A DNA stretch of 64,000 bases, taken from the NCBI RefSeq assembly GCF_918797505.1, contig NC_092797.1, positions 31,385,372 through 31,449,371 of the forward strand, in the 5' to 3' direction. This DNA comes from Bemisia tabaci (taxonomy: Eukaryota > Arthropoda > Insecta > Hemiptera > Aleyrodidae). Shown piece by piece: positions 45,746-57,997 of the stretch. Each line of letters begins with the position of its first letter. Positions within the stretch are counted from its first letter, which is position 1. The position numbers and the translations under genes are program-made. The notes under the pieces are model-generated. The model saw only the letters and a program-made list of their open reading frames with translations, was not told the DNA's origin and did not search any database.

Positions 45746-48700
45746 ATCGTTATTTCATCTTGTCCTCATCGGTGAAACTCTGTTTTAGTTTACTCCTTGA
45801 ATGAGTTCGACTCTAATTTTGGGACTAACACAGAAACATTCAACATATTCAAAGATCACCAGTTGAAAAAAAAAGGAATGCCCAACAGCAGGATAAAACA
45901 CTAGATAAAACACTATCTTTTCAGTATAGAAATAAATAAAAATGTAATACTTTTAAATAGTAAAAGCTTTATAAAATATAGCTTCTAACTATATAAAAGT
46001 AATTAGTTTACTAAAAATTTAGATTTAGACTAAATAAAATAAAATTTGATGGCAGCAGGAAGTACCCGGTACCGCTCTCTCAAAGGACAGTGTGGATTCA
46101 ATGCTCTTGTTCTCGACTGTTGACCCTCAAAACTGCTCCCAATTCTCATTTTTACAAATAAGATATCACTATTTCAGCCGCATGTAACTGATTCATTAAA
46201 ATTAAATTAGTCGGATTTCAAAGAAAACTCGATTTTGAAATTGAGTTGTTGCCTCCGATAACGCAGCAAAGTTGTTAGCCTCTGTTGCCAACTTTTGCTG
46301 AGGAAGATTTTTTATCCTTTTCCATTGCTATTTCTGAGCATGAAATCTTGACCTAGTTTTACGCGAGTCAATTCTTCCGTGGTGAGATATTTTAGGGTGG
46401 GAATAAATACGAATCCTGGGAATAAACATGGATTAAGGCAGTAACAGTATGACTCAACATTAAATAAACGCTTCCTACGGTAGGACCGGGAATAAAAAGA
46501 TTCCCTCACAGTTTTGAGGGTGCGGCAACTGTAAATAAGTAATGAAGCATGATGAAAATCTAAAAGTGGCAATATGTGGATGTATTCATCCACCGCGAAA
46601 GTATAAGAGCACCTGTTCCCTTTGTCATGTAGTTCAGTCCGCAATGGAGTTGATTCTACTTACTCATCGAATAAAGGAACAAAGGTAAAAATAAATAAAA
46701 AAAGTTTTTTAATTCTCTTGTCCATGGGCGGGTCGAGTTTCCGGTTTCAAAAAATGAGAGGAAGGCTATTTTTTCTTCTCCTCTTCCGCCGACGACTTTT
46801 GCACCGAGAAAAAAATTTGTATTATTATAGTACTCTTGAATAGTATAGGGGGTAAGACACTAACTACTCGTAAGTTTAAGTTGATTTTGGCATGGAAATC
46901 AATGAGAAAAGCGGGAAAATCGAGACTATTGCTGAAGCTTGTATCATATGCATTCAGCTTGCGTACTATTCAACTTTGGTTTTATTTTTTTCAATGGTGT
47001 AGCAGGGTTGTGGAACAGTTACAATGGTTCTCAAACCTTGATCTTCGAAATCGATATTCCCTCCATTTTACTTGACATATAATATGTTTAGCTCATTCTC
47101 AATAGTATCAAGTATGTTGTCTCGTCAAGTAATAGCAGAATAGTACGTAAATGATACTAAAAAATTATAGATGTATACCTCATAGTGAGAGTTGAATCCA
47201 AAAATAAGCACCGATTGTCAAACCAACCTTTTTGTAACCAGCGATTGCCATTTTTATAAATATTACCTCATAAAGAATATGGATATTTATTAATCCTCTT
47301 GAAAAAACTTTAGGTGGGTATCGAAATAAGATAGTTCATAATTTTTGAAACCAGTCAGAGGAGCCTTTCAGTATACAGTTTCTGTTATCTTCAAGCTTAG
47401 ATAAAGGTCGCAAAGTTTTCGTTTTTAAGAGATGCGCAGTTTTAGAAGAGCCCGAAAGTTATGACTATGGCCGTGTACATATAGGGAATGGGAGAAGTGC
47501 AGAGGTTGAGGTCAAAAATTAGTGAGAAGGTTCCCCCATATCATAAATCGTCAGGGGAGGGGATCGAAGTTGGCGAGAAGAGAGATAACAGTAATGCATA
47601 CGGAGTATAAGCTCAAATCGGAAATTGTGAAAAATTGATGTCTGAGTGCGAGGTGTTCTGGGTTGCATCTTCGATTCTCCAGAGGGTGAAAGTAATAGTC
47701 AGGAATCCATGCTATATAATCCCTCCTAAAGAAGGGGAAGAAGGTGCGATGTTCGAGAGCGCGACTTTCACCACGACAAAATGCTCGATTAATTTTGGAA
47801 AAAAGCGGCGAAAAGATACTCTTTTGAGTATCTCCTTCCTAGCTTCCTCCCTCTATATTTTTGCTCTTTATACTTTAATGTGACCCTTTATGTTTGGTAA
47901 GTCGATAAAGAAACCTCATGAATTAAATATCAAGCGTTTCCTCAGTTCTCGCTTCCTTATTATACGAGCGATGCTTTGGTATGAAATTGATTGCCAACCA
48001 TTCACAAAATAATAACTGACCAATCTCTCGAGACCTGCAACATTGAATCAGATTTTCAGCAGTTCAGTGAAGGCAAATTTGAGATCACAAATAACTTGTA
48101 CGTAAGTAGCATCAGTGTGACGTCATACATACGTTATTGAGGAATTAATTCGTGGACAATTTTGAGAAACACTTGTATACAAATAAATTCTATAACCATT
48201 GATCACTATACATACAGAGTAAAAAAACCCATCATTAGATAAAGTTTCTTTAATGAGCATCTTAATTCCTCCATTTCCTGCAGATAATGTTGAAAAGTTA
48301 AAAATTAGTCCAAAAATTGTTAATCGAGAATTTGGAATTTTTGATTTATTAAAATCAGTGAACTCGAATTCCCCACTTCTGCAAAAACCAGGCAACGTAG
48401 GTCTAATCAGTCATTAAAACTGTACGTTTTGTTTGACAAAAGACTGAAGTTATAGATTTCGGGAAAATCTCTTTCTTCCACTTTGATTCACGGTATTTAT
48501 GACGAATATTTAGCACGATTGATTCAAAAATCAATCGAAGATTTCCTGCACGTAGACTTTGGTTTCTTTGCAAGCAAGAGGTTCGGATTGGCGAACGCTG
48601 ATTCCTGATTTATAAATTGAATTTGTCTATTTTTTATGCTTCAACCGTATCTTGCGTGTACGTCATTTCCGTGCCTAATTGCTCGCCCTGACTGTTTATC

Positions 48701-50730
48701 CAGTGATTCATTTCGGAATTTCGCACTCAATCGAGTGAAGAGAGATGAACATGTTTTTTCGCGAATCATTCGAAGTAAAATAAAGTCTATAATGCCGCCA
48801 GGTCGCGTCGTTGAGAGAACGGAAACTCAAGACGGTAGTTGAGTCTTTGAAGGCGGAAGTTAATTCCGCCTAGTTTTGAGCTCCATTCGACTAAAAAGTT
48901 AGTTTGTTTCCTTCTTTTCACCGGCTTCTGATTTCTTTACAAGCTCATCGTAACAGGTTCTCGTCAAATCCCAGGAAATTAATTAATGAGAATGTCCAAC
49001 TTTTACCGGCGCAGCGCTACCGTTATGTTGTTTTTCCTTTTCTTGCACGTTTACTTAAATAATTAATAGATTTTGCTCAGCCTTGACTTATAACGCATAC
49101 AATTAAAAAGTACTTCAAAAACAGAATATTTCCGTTAAGGTAAGCAGATGTACCTTCTCAAATAATAAATTTAGCAATTGTTTGTATGTTTTCACCTTGC
49201 AACCATTTCTATCATCTGTCACTTGACCAACCAAACTCATCCACTTATTGCACATGTTAACAAAGAAGGAGAAAAGAAGGTACAAATAATTAAAACCTGC
49301 ATAACGCTGTCATGAGTTATTTGGTGTTCTCATTTTATCGTTTACTGTCTCTGTTATACATTTAGTTTACTTCCATTCATGATTATAGACAGTCGCCTTG
49401 CTAATTGCAACCATTTTTAATAACTTGAAAAGTAAAATGTCATTTCGGAATGTAAGAGACAATAAAGTGCAGTGAAATCCAACAGAAAAATGTAAATAAA
49501 TCTTAAAATATTCGTCATTCTACAGTGTTCGAATCCGCGACGGTAAACAGGGTTTACATTGAGTCAACCCATTTTAAAATAAGCAATAGCTGAAAAAATA
49601 CCCGTATCGCAAAAATTTTCATTTAAAAAACCCATCTCCGAAGGGTTTCGGTTTCGTTCTTCTTCGATGAAAATTTCAATATAGTTGTGGCATCGGAAAA
49701 AAATCGCAACCTAAATTAAATCGTTAACTAAAAATGTAATAGTATGTTATAGAGTTTTTTGCCAACGTGCGTTAAAAATTCAGCATTAAGCTGAAAATCT
49801 CAAAAATTTGTGTAAAAATACGTATAACAAAAACTGCTGGCTAATTTTTGTTTTTCTCGCGGTCTTTGTTTATGTTAAATTTGCTGGTGAAGATTTGCAA
49901 GGACCTAATTAAACAACGCATTTTTCGCAAATAAAATTACCAAGGCCTAGCTGAGGTCCAATTAACCGTGCATGTGACCTAAAGTTGGACCTTGACAGCC
50001 TGCTCTGTAATTCATTAAAGTAGCCTCTCCCGGGTCGAAAGTTGGGAGTCGCCGCTGCGCGCCGTGCTCTACCTCCCGCACGCTTAACAAAAGATTTTGG
50101 AGCTAAACGAGTAAGCTTTCCTTTTGAGGGAAGTTTTCAGTTCATTTAAGGGTTTGAAAGCGTCGCGCCCCATCTTATCCGACGTTAGCGACCGATGAGG
50201 TCAACTTTGAGTTTTCCCCGCCATTTATTCCCTTAATATCCGGTTGAACAGGCGGAAAGCCCGGCGAAGACATAATCCGCCGAGAGAGACGGAGTGGAAG
50301 CGATGCCGCCGCCGTCGCAGGTCGAGAAATAAAAGCAGAATGAATTAATAGAACAACTGGAAGCACCTAAAGGCTCTAAAGGGACCCCGCGGGGGGGGGG
50401 GGGGGGTCGCGCTGAAAAGGAGTTACGCTTTGCCGGTCTGCTCGTCTGCTCGTCGAAGGAGCCGGAGCTGGAGAAAAAATAACAAAACATTTGCATAGGC
50501 AAACAATTAACCGAAGACGGCCCACTCTGGGTTTGTGATAATTGTCCCTCTGTGGAGGTGTCCCGACCGCGGGCGCGGAGATGAAATGAGGAACCTCGAA
50601 CCGTAACGATGCGCCGCTGAGAGATGCTGCGACGCCCCGAAGAGAGCCTGAGCCCTCAAACCGCGGTTGCCGTCCCTTCGACTCCTATCGTTTTCCAGGA
50701 TGGACCACTAGATCTGGATTGGCAAAATTT
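45746..50730. other. no gene recognised
   Basis: Five kilobases of AT-rich DNA. Frames such as 46312-46644 (minus) and 46836-47075 (plus) show no recognised domain or splice structure. A G16 tract lies at 50391-50406. Confidence 0.35.
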
Positions 50731-51241
50731 CATGAGATTACGTGATGTATTCCTGAATATTACCAAGAATAAGGACATCTTCGGTAAAAGGGCCTAAAAG
50801 ACTTGCAATGCCGCTAAAATTTTGCAACTTAGCTTTTTGCACAGCACCATCGAAAAGTTCTGTCATGCACTGGAAAAAAAAAAAAAAAAACCACATTGGA
50901 TCTAGAGTCCAGACTCTTAAAAACATCGACAAGAAAAAGTACTCTTGATTCAATCAGAATCTAGCTTAGCTCAAGAACCAAGCCTCTTAATTTAAGCGGA
51001 TTTCGTTTTGATTCAAGCAAAAATCCGATCGAATCAAGAGTATTTTTTCTTGTCGATGTTTTTAAGAGTCTGGACTCTAGATCCAATGTGTTTTTTTTCC
51101 AGTGCATGAGATTACGTGATATATTCCTGAATATTACCAAAAATAAGGACGTCTTCGGTAAAAGGGCCTAAAAGACTTGCAGTGCCGCCAAAATTTTGCA
51201 ACTTAGCTTTTTACACAGCATCATCGAAAAGTTCTGTCTTG
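50731..51241. repeat. 137-bp direct repeat flanking a family-C element
   Basis: Copy 1 is 50731-50867 and copy 2 is 51105-51241. Both begin CATGAGATTACGTGAT and end GTTCTGTC(A/T)TG, differing at about nine positions. The family-C element occupies exactly the space between them. Confidence 0.88.
50868..51104. mobile_element. family-C palindromic element, copy 3
   Basis: The ends are CACTGGAAAAAA and TTTTTTTTCCAGTG, flanked by CATG on both sides (50864-50867, 51105-51108). The interior matches the other two copies with the arms ATTGGATCTAGAGTCC and inverse. Confidence 0.88.
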
Positions 51242-52269
51242 CCTTTTTCCCAGCGAGAGCCGTACGTTTTCTCGCATTTTTCTCTGAAAACAATTTATTT
51301 TTCTACAAATTATACTAAAAACAGCACAATCTATGAGCCGAACTGTAAGCCTTGCAGGTTCTTTTACCGGAGATGTCCTGAATACCAATTGAAATGTCTG
51401 TTTCAAAATTTTGTGAGTATAGGCAAAATTGATATAATCTAGAGTACGTTCACTAGAGGGCCTAGTTCAGCATTTTTTTCAAGTTTCCTTTAAAAAGATA
51501 GAAAATTAGAGGAGGTTAGGCAGGTAAGCTGTTTTCTGACAAATTGGTCCAGTTCAATGAGAAAAGTCAATAAAAACTGGAATTAAATGGAAAAAGTAAA
51601 GTTTCTTGCGTTATTAGGTGTTTTCAATGCGCGTTGTTTCCCTCGTGGTTCCTTTAGTGAAAAATGAAGAAAGTTTCACATTTTAGGGAACTTTCTGCGA
51701 AATTTGCGGGGCTTGGCAATCTAGTAGCCAATTTTTGTAGCAAATTCAGATCTAAAGTTCTTGACGCAATATTTTAGTGAAACTTTGGAACATTGACTTT
51801 CAAAAAGTATGAGGTCTAGATAATTTGATAGCGGTTTGTACTTTTTATAAAGCGGTTTGTACTCTCCTGAAACAAAAAGCGCGACTTACCTCGATTGACA
51901 TCCAATCTGAACCAATTTACCTACAAGTTTACGTATTTAAACATCCACAACTCTCGACTATTGTAAATTTAATTCAAAATTGTTTTTTTTAAAAAAAACT
52001 GGCAGATTATTTATTATCTAAATTTTCAACATTTCGAAGATTTGTGTGTCATTTAGGGCAAAACAACCTTTTATTAGATCTACCGGCTGTTTTGAATACG
52101 CTTAATTACTCGCAACCTAATGCATTATTCAAACCAATAATGAGCTGTTATTGGTGACTTTATTTTAACTTAAATCGAAACACCGAAGCCACATTTTCAG
52201 GCTATGCCAACATTTTTACTGAATTTGTAAACTTACTCATAAGATGATCGCTAATTGGCCACGTACTTC
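51242..52269. other. no gene recognised
   Basis: AT-rich intergenic DNA; nothing identified. Confidence 0.35.
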
Positions 52270-52368
52270 TGCCAAACGGAACCATGTGCATCATGATGTG
52301 AGCTTTGTTATGTATGTTTCTTATGGGTCTGAGGGCTCTTGTCGTAATACACATAGTTCCGTTTGGCA
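52270..52368. mobile_element. 99-bp inverted-repeat mini-element
   Basis: The ends TGCCAAACGGAACCATGTG and CACATAGTTCCGTTTGGCA are inverted with one mismatch. Weaker symmetry continues inward. No duplication was recognised. Confidence 0.65.
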
Positions 52369-52990
52369 CAAATACATCCAATTCGATGATGCATACGAGA
52401 GCAACGACGATCACTTCAGCTCGTACTTCAGTTTTACACTTATACAGTTTTTTCAATGCGTAAGTACACAGGTTACAATAGACAAACATGTTACGTAGTG
52501 ACATGACATCCGTTTTGGGTTGAGTGAACTATTAATTTCAGTTCTAGGGGCCAAGCTTTGACTTCTCTAGAGTAGGTGATCAGAGCATCAGCTTCCAGAA
52601 ATTCTAACTTTCTGGCTCTGAACCCGGAGCGGGTGGTATGTCTATAAAACCTAAATTACGGTGTTTGCAGCTGGAGCTTTTTTCAGTGCGGTTACGATTG
52701 ACCAGATAAGACGAAACCATCTTCAGTAGCTCTCGTCCCTCATAATTTCAATTAAGTGATCTTTGATAAAATGATCTGGAGTCGATGTCTATGGTGCGAG
52801 CTTTGCGTTGTGTTAAGGAACGCTGTTCGTGTTCGTGTGCAGCGGTCGTTAATAACGATGATGGGTATTTAGTCCACTGAACTATCCGCAGTCGAGAAAT
52901 CTCCTGCTCCTGTGCGATGCAGCTTTTAAGGGCATTGTTTCCGGTTTCAGTGTAATGCATCAATATATCAATTGTGGTGATAAAAGAACA
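52369..52990. other. no gene recognised
   Basis: Nothing identified except short open frames without motif. Confidence 0.35.
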
Positions 52991-53173
52991 TTATCTCAAA
53001 GAATCTGATGCAAAATTTGCAGAGCTAGCGGTAAAAAGAGTAGCCTCATATTGAAAGTGACCCAAACCAAAGTCACAATATGTGCACACTAGGGAAGTCT
53101 GAAATTCGCCCTCAGTTTCACAATCTGTACATGTTTTAGCCTCCAGCTTCAAAAATTCTTCCGGGCAAGCCAT
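52991..53173 (-). CDS. candidate 60-aa ORF with two CxxC pairs
   Basis: It begins with a true ATG and ends TAA. The peptide has CTDC and CTYC spaced 14 residues apart (zinc-ribbon-like spacing) in an acidic, aromatic context (EAKTCTDCETEGEF). No upstream exon, polyadenylation signal or family is recognised. It may be an exon, a pseudogene fragment or chance. Confidence 0.2.
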   Translation of the reverse strand: MACPEEFLKLEAKTCTDCETEGEFQTSLVCTYCDFGLGHFQYEATLFTASSANFASDSLR

Positions 53174-54292
53174 TGAGTCATCACCTTGCGAAACTCAAAA
53201 TGGCCACTGTCAAGTGTTGTAGCTTTCAGTAAAAACCACGTATGATGACGAAAATCCGGAATTATTCTAAGAACTGCAATATTTTGTTCATTTTTTACCT
53301 TCCAAGAAGCAACTACTCGCAATCTTGCTGAATATACGAAACTTTTTCAAACGTCTCTTGATCTTTTGTATCCCAGCATTGGGATAATGAAAGTGTTCTC
53401 GGGAATATTCTTTTCTTTTCTTCATTTGAATCTAACTTAATAGAGTGATGACTGATACATGAAAGAAAATCATTTGAGGGTGGGTATCAGCATCAGCTAT
53501 GTCGTTTCTTTCAAGTTAGGAACATCTGGTCTCTCTTTAAATGTGTGTAAAGAATCGATTTTAATCAATTTGTATCTGCCTTTTACTAGTCGCAATTTTA
53601 CAATAGTTTTAAATTTAGGAAAAAATGCAACGTCAATTTGCGAGGATTACTGGCTAGCTAGCATTGACCTGAAAAAACTTTAAAAAAGAGAGAAAAAAAA
53701 CGAGAACCAATGAAATCCTTATAGCCAAGTCTTTCTTCAGCAAATGAATGTTTTCGTCCATATAAATGGCACATGTCTGAATTTTCGGAAAATACGGCAA
53801 CATTTTTTCAACGTGTCGCAGGTGTTGTACGTTGACAATAGCTCGTAACAGCAATAACGCAACGGGGCAGTGAGCACGTAAAAAGCGGCTCAGCCAATAA
53901 GATGGACAAGTGTAACGAGGTGCAAACTGTCAAGGACACTTTTCAGCCCTTTCTCCGCCGTCTGGAGGAGAGTCCTAATCATATTTTGGCCCCTTTATTA
54001 GGCTCTCGCCAGCCTCCGTTCTCACCCCAAACCGTGATGCTCACCAGAAATAATTCAGTCTCGAGTAAAAGAGGCTTTCTCCTGGGTCTTCGGACTCGAG
54101 AGTCTCTGTGAAAATACTTCACCTTTAGCACGTGCACAATTTTGAGACACGTGGTTTCTTAAATGCTTTTTCCGGAACGAACCTAAGTGTTGACTCTAGA
54201 TTGCACCAAAAAACACTTTGTTTTGGATAGAGAATCGGCTTTTTAAGAAAAGTTGTGAGGTGTGAACGATAAAATCTATTTCTCTTCACACG

Positions 54293-54294
<2 letters not shown>
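53174..54294. other. no gene recognised
   Basis: No domain-bearing frame or known element. Confidence 0.35.

Positions 54295-54335
<41 letters not shown>
54295..54335. repeat. T41 homopolymer
   Basis: Forty-one consecutive T residues. It resembles the poly(A) of the SINE at 28689, but no tRNA-like promoter or LINE tail is found to the right, so the source is unknown. Confidence 0.9.
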
Positions 54336-54340
<5 letters not shown>

Positions 54341-54454
54341 TAAATTTTGGATGCTACTTAAAATGCAAGATGCAGCACATATTGCCACTTCTTTGACATA
54401 AGGGAGTATCTCCATCTCCATCTCCATATGAGCGTCGGAAAACATAAAGTTATA

Positions 54455-54581
54455 AGGTTCAGTTACACGATCAAATTGAGCCATCAAACTGAAGCTCTGA
54501 TTGGTGGAAAAAGACCTAAGGCGAGGATGCGACCAATGAGAAGCCCAATTTGATGGCTCAATTTGATCGTTTAACTGGACC
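54455..54581. mobile_element. 127-bp foldback element with TATA flanks
   Basis: AGGTTCAGTTACACGATCAA with ATTGAGCCATCAAA is inverted as TTTGATGGCTCAAT and TTTGATCGTTTAACTGGACC. TATA occurs on both sides (54451-54454, 54582-54585), compatible with a TA or TATA duplication. Confidence 0.75.
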
Positions 54582-54614
54582 TATACGGAGTACAGGGCTC
54601 ACGTAGAAATTGAG

Positions 54615-54808
54615 CATAGAGAAAAAAAAGGAGGTGTTTGCATTTCGGGCATCTTGGAATTTTTTGATGACTTGATGACGTAGGCGGGTACAGCGACGTC
54701 CCCTCTTCACGCTGTACCGCTGTACCCAAGCTGTACCCACCTACGTCATCAAGTCATCAAAAAATTCCAAGATGCCCGAAATGCAAACACCTCCTTTTTT
54801 TCTCTATG
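54615..54808. mobile_element. 194-bp foldback element with 9-bp duplication
   Basis: Arms of ~80 bp, from CATAGAGAAAAAAAAGGAGG to GGCGGGTACAGC and the inverse, are almost perfectly complementary around a ~35-bp loop. The 9-bp flanks GAAATTGAG (54606-54614 and 54809-54817) are identical. A 9-bp duplication with long arms fits a Mutator-like (MULE) MITE. Near-perfect arms suggest recent insertion. Confidence 0.88.
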
Positions 54809-54845
54809 GAAATTGAGATACGCCTTCACATCCGTGCGAAGCGGT

Positions 54846-55440
54846 AGTATTTTGAAGGGTTTAATTTTCTCAGTTTTTATTTGACTTATGAAATATAGTT
54901 CAATTTCAAGCATAGGTATAAAAATCAGAATAGAACAGGGCAAAGTCATATTCAAGTATTGAGACTATTTTTTGGGACTTATACTAGCTCAAGGCAGTGG
55001 TAAAAATGGTCCAAGTTGCTTAGGATAAACTCATGAATATTCACTTGCGTTGGTGCTAAGGACTAGTTTTTGCCCTGGTGACTAGTGGCCATCATAAACA
55101 AAAAACACAAACAATGTCAACATAGCTGATCAAATACGTTACATCGATGGCCATACTCGGAAATGCGGAAATGCGAAAAACATTTGAAATATCCGATTCT
55201 ATTTTATGTGAAAATTTCCACGAAAAAGAAACCAACCAACAGCATTTCTCGTGTTCTGAGAAATTGCCTCTCTGTTTCAAAAATATTCCCCGGCAGAGAT
55301 ATGTTGATTAATATTTTTGAAGAAATAAAGCATGATACCCAGTAAATTCTTGTATTTTGCAATGGATACACGCATTTCTGGTCTTAAGCCATCGATTTGT
55401 AGAATTTACTTTATTATAAAAGTAGTGTATATATAGGGAT
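54846..55440. other. no gene recognised
   Basis: Nothing identified. Confidence 0.35.
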
Positions 55441-56910
55441 ATTGCCACAAATTTGACCTTTAAGTCGGGAGCTATGTGACCCCGGTGTGAGATCACTGGC
55501 GACTGGTTGCGGGTTGCCTACCTATCGTTTCGGCACTTGACCTTTAAGACGGGACCTATGTCACGTGACCCGGGTGTGACGTCACTAGCGACTGTTGCGG
55601 GTTGCCTACCTATCGTTACCAGTGTTGTAAAATTGTGCAGAAAAATGTTGATTATTTTAGGATGATTTTGCAACCATGGTGTGACGTCACTAGCGACTGT
55701 TGCGGGTTGCCTACCTATCGTTACCAGTGTTGTAAAATTGTGCAGAAAAATGTTGATTTTTCAACCATGGTGTGACGTCACTAGCAACTGTTGCGGGTTG
55801 CCTACCCATCACCCGCGTTATCAGTCTGATCAGGAAAATCGTGATTAATTGAGGGGTATTGATGAAAAATTTTACGGGGAAATCTGGATTATTTTAGGAT
55901 GTCTGATTTTACAACCACGGTGTGAGGACACTATCGACTGGTTATCTGTTACGGGTTGTTAGTAAAATCGGGACAGGAGGGGCGTGGGTTACTTGAGAGT
56001 TGTGACAACCACTGGTTAATTGATGCGGCTTGCCTACCTATCAGGGCCGAGGGGTAATCTTACTCGTTACCAGTGTTGTAAAATCGTGCAGAAAAATCGG
56101 AGTAAATTAACGGTGTTGGTTGGGTGATGGGTGTTTTAGCGGATCATATGTCAACAATGTTTTCATGCTATGACGTCACTAACGTTGTGAAATTGAGCGG
56201 GGAAATTTGAATTAGTTACGGGTGATGGGTGTTTTAGTGTATAAAATGACAGCCATCTTTTCATGCTGTGACGACACCAACCAACGTTGAGCGGGAAAAT
56301 TTGAATTAATGACGGGTGTTGCTACGGAACATGGTAACAATGTTGTAAAATTGAGCGGGAAAATATGATTTAACCCGGAGTCGGGTATGGATTAGTGTAC
56401 GGTGTATGGCATCCGTGTTTACTGTTGCGGGTTGCCTAAACGTGAAGGGGGCTACCATTAGCTTTTTTAAACCACAACCGTTTAATCCTTATGGGCTACC
56501 TACCCACCTGAGCGAAGCATGATATGTTAGAGTCAACAATTTGCCTGAGAATTAGGCGGGAAATTTGAAGGAGCAGACGTTGCAAAAAATCTGCAAAAAC
56601 CTATCTTCACAGGGTTTTTCATGTGCCATGAGTCCTTTACCGTGACGATATCTGCTCTATTAGCAATCATACACAGTACAACCATTCGGGTAAATACGTT
56701 TGACCAATGACCTGCATCATTTTACGTGACGTCATGTGAAGCATGCATTATGTGTCGTCACCCCACCCAGCTAGCGACCTTACCGCTCTACTAGGAATTA
56801 TACACAGGAGGAGGACCGAGGTTCTCCCATAAATTCGTAGCGGGTTGCCTATCCATCAGGGGGAATACGATTGAGTGTCATCACTCTAAGCATCCATTCT
56901 ATGACGTCAG
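55441..56910 (+). repeat. degenerate tandem-repeat region with six TGACGTCA sites
   Basis: A unit containing GGTGTGACGTCACTAGCGAC, GTTGCGGGTTGCCTACC and ACCAGTGTTGTAAAATTG repeats at ~95-105 bp between 55480 and 55850, then breaks into scattered variants up to ~56910. GCGGGTTGCCTA-type motifs occur near 55509, 55596, 55702, 55794, 56426 and 56838. Perfect TGACGTCA palindromes lie at 55577, 55682, 55773, 56171, 56727 and 56902. I see no ORF. It ends just before the palindromic locus. Confidence 0.8.
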
Positions 56911-57127
56911 CCTGTTGTATACCACAGTATCAACGTTGTATGATCGGAAAAAGTTATACCACGCTATACGTGAGATGATAGAAAATTCGGGTTTAAGTAT
57001 CGACAGCGGTGACTAGAGGGGCTAATGAGTCGAACTCTAGGTGCGACAAGTATAATGCTCTCATCGCGGAGATGTGGATTCGAAGTTGACAATTATTTTG
57101 AATACCCGGTGATGTGAGTATGTCTGC

Positions 57128-57233
57128 GGTTCGATTGTTGATTCGTTATCGAAAGACCTTGTTCGATAAAAAGCATTGCCGAGATAGGGATTCATCGATC
57201 CAGTTCTATCGATAACGATTCAACAATCGACCC
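57128..57233. repeat. inverted repeat with TTATCGA arms
   Basis: GGTTCGATTGTTGATTCG with TTATCGA is inverted at 57206-57233 as TCGATAACGATTCAACAATCGACCC (written here without its inner flank). The ~106-bp hairpin lies between the tandem-repeat region and the palindrome. Confidence 0.7.
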
Positions 57234-57934
57234 GGTCGCGCGACTGCGCGAGCTCCCATTCAAGGTCAGCTAGTTCTCGCTACTCATTTTCCTGTTAGAG
57301 TGTCATTCGGAAACCACTCATGTTCCACACAAACTACTCATTCACTTAGCTCCTTTCACCATACATATAACTGATGAAAAATCACGAATGACTCTGGAAA
57401 GCATCATTACTTATACGGGGTTTTCGCGGTAACTCTCATTCGATAATCTCCAAATATCCGTTCCCAGTGATGCCATCCTTCGACAAGTTTCAACTTGTCT
57501 CGATCAACTTCCCTATAATATATTTCTGATTCCCACGGTTTGGCAATAGCCGAGGACCTGCGGTCCCACTCATTTAAACGCGTGGTGCTGGTGCGGGTGT
57601 GAAAGCCATCAATAATTTTCGATTATTTAAACGGTGATGTTTCTAGTCAGTTGTCGACCATCATCCTCATCTAAATCGATATGATCCGTTTTGAATTTGG
57701 AAAATGAGTCATTTTTCCTTTCTTTTTGAGACAAGTGAAACACTGATGGGGTATGAACCACGACGGGATGTGCAAATTCTCGTTCCCTGATTGCTCCCGC
57801 CCGGGGAACACCGGTAGACAAATGATGTTTCAGTATCATGAGCCTTGGCTGCATTGGCTAGAGGAATCGATGGAGCTCGGATGAGGGGGAGAAAAAAAAC
57901 AAGAAGAGATTCGTTTATCACATACAGCAGCAGA

Positions 57935-57940
57935 TTTATT
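57935..57940 (-). promoter_or_regulatory. AATAAA polyadenylation signal
   Basis: AATAAA on the minus strand, about 57 bp after the stop of the 240-aa ORF. The spacing suits a short 3' UTR, supporting expression of that ORF as a eukaryotic mRNA. Confidence 0.55.
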
Positions 57941-57997
57941 GATATAAAAAGGAACATGAGTATTGTATATTTGCCACACACACACTTTCATACTGTG

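Larger units (their letters stand above)
54378..54845. mobile_element. family-E palindromic element, copy 3, with two nested insertions
   Basis: Left arm CACTTCTTTGACATAAGG and CATATGAGCGTCGG; right arm GGGCTCACGTAGAAATTGAG, continuing after an insertion into ATACGCCTTCACATCCG. Removing 54455-54581 and 54615-54808 restores the ~125-bp layout of the family. Confidence 0.7.
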
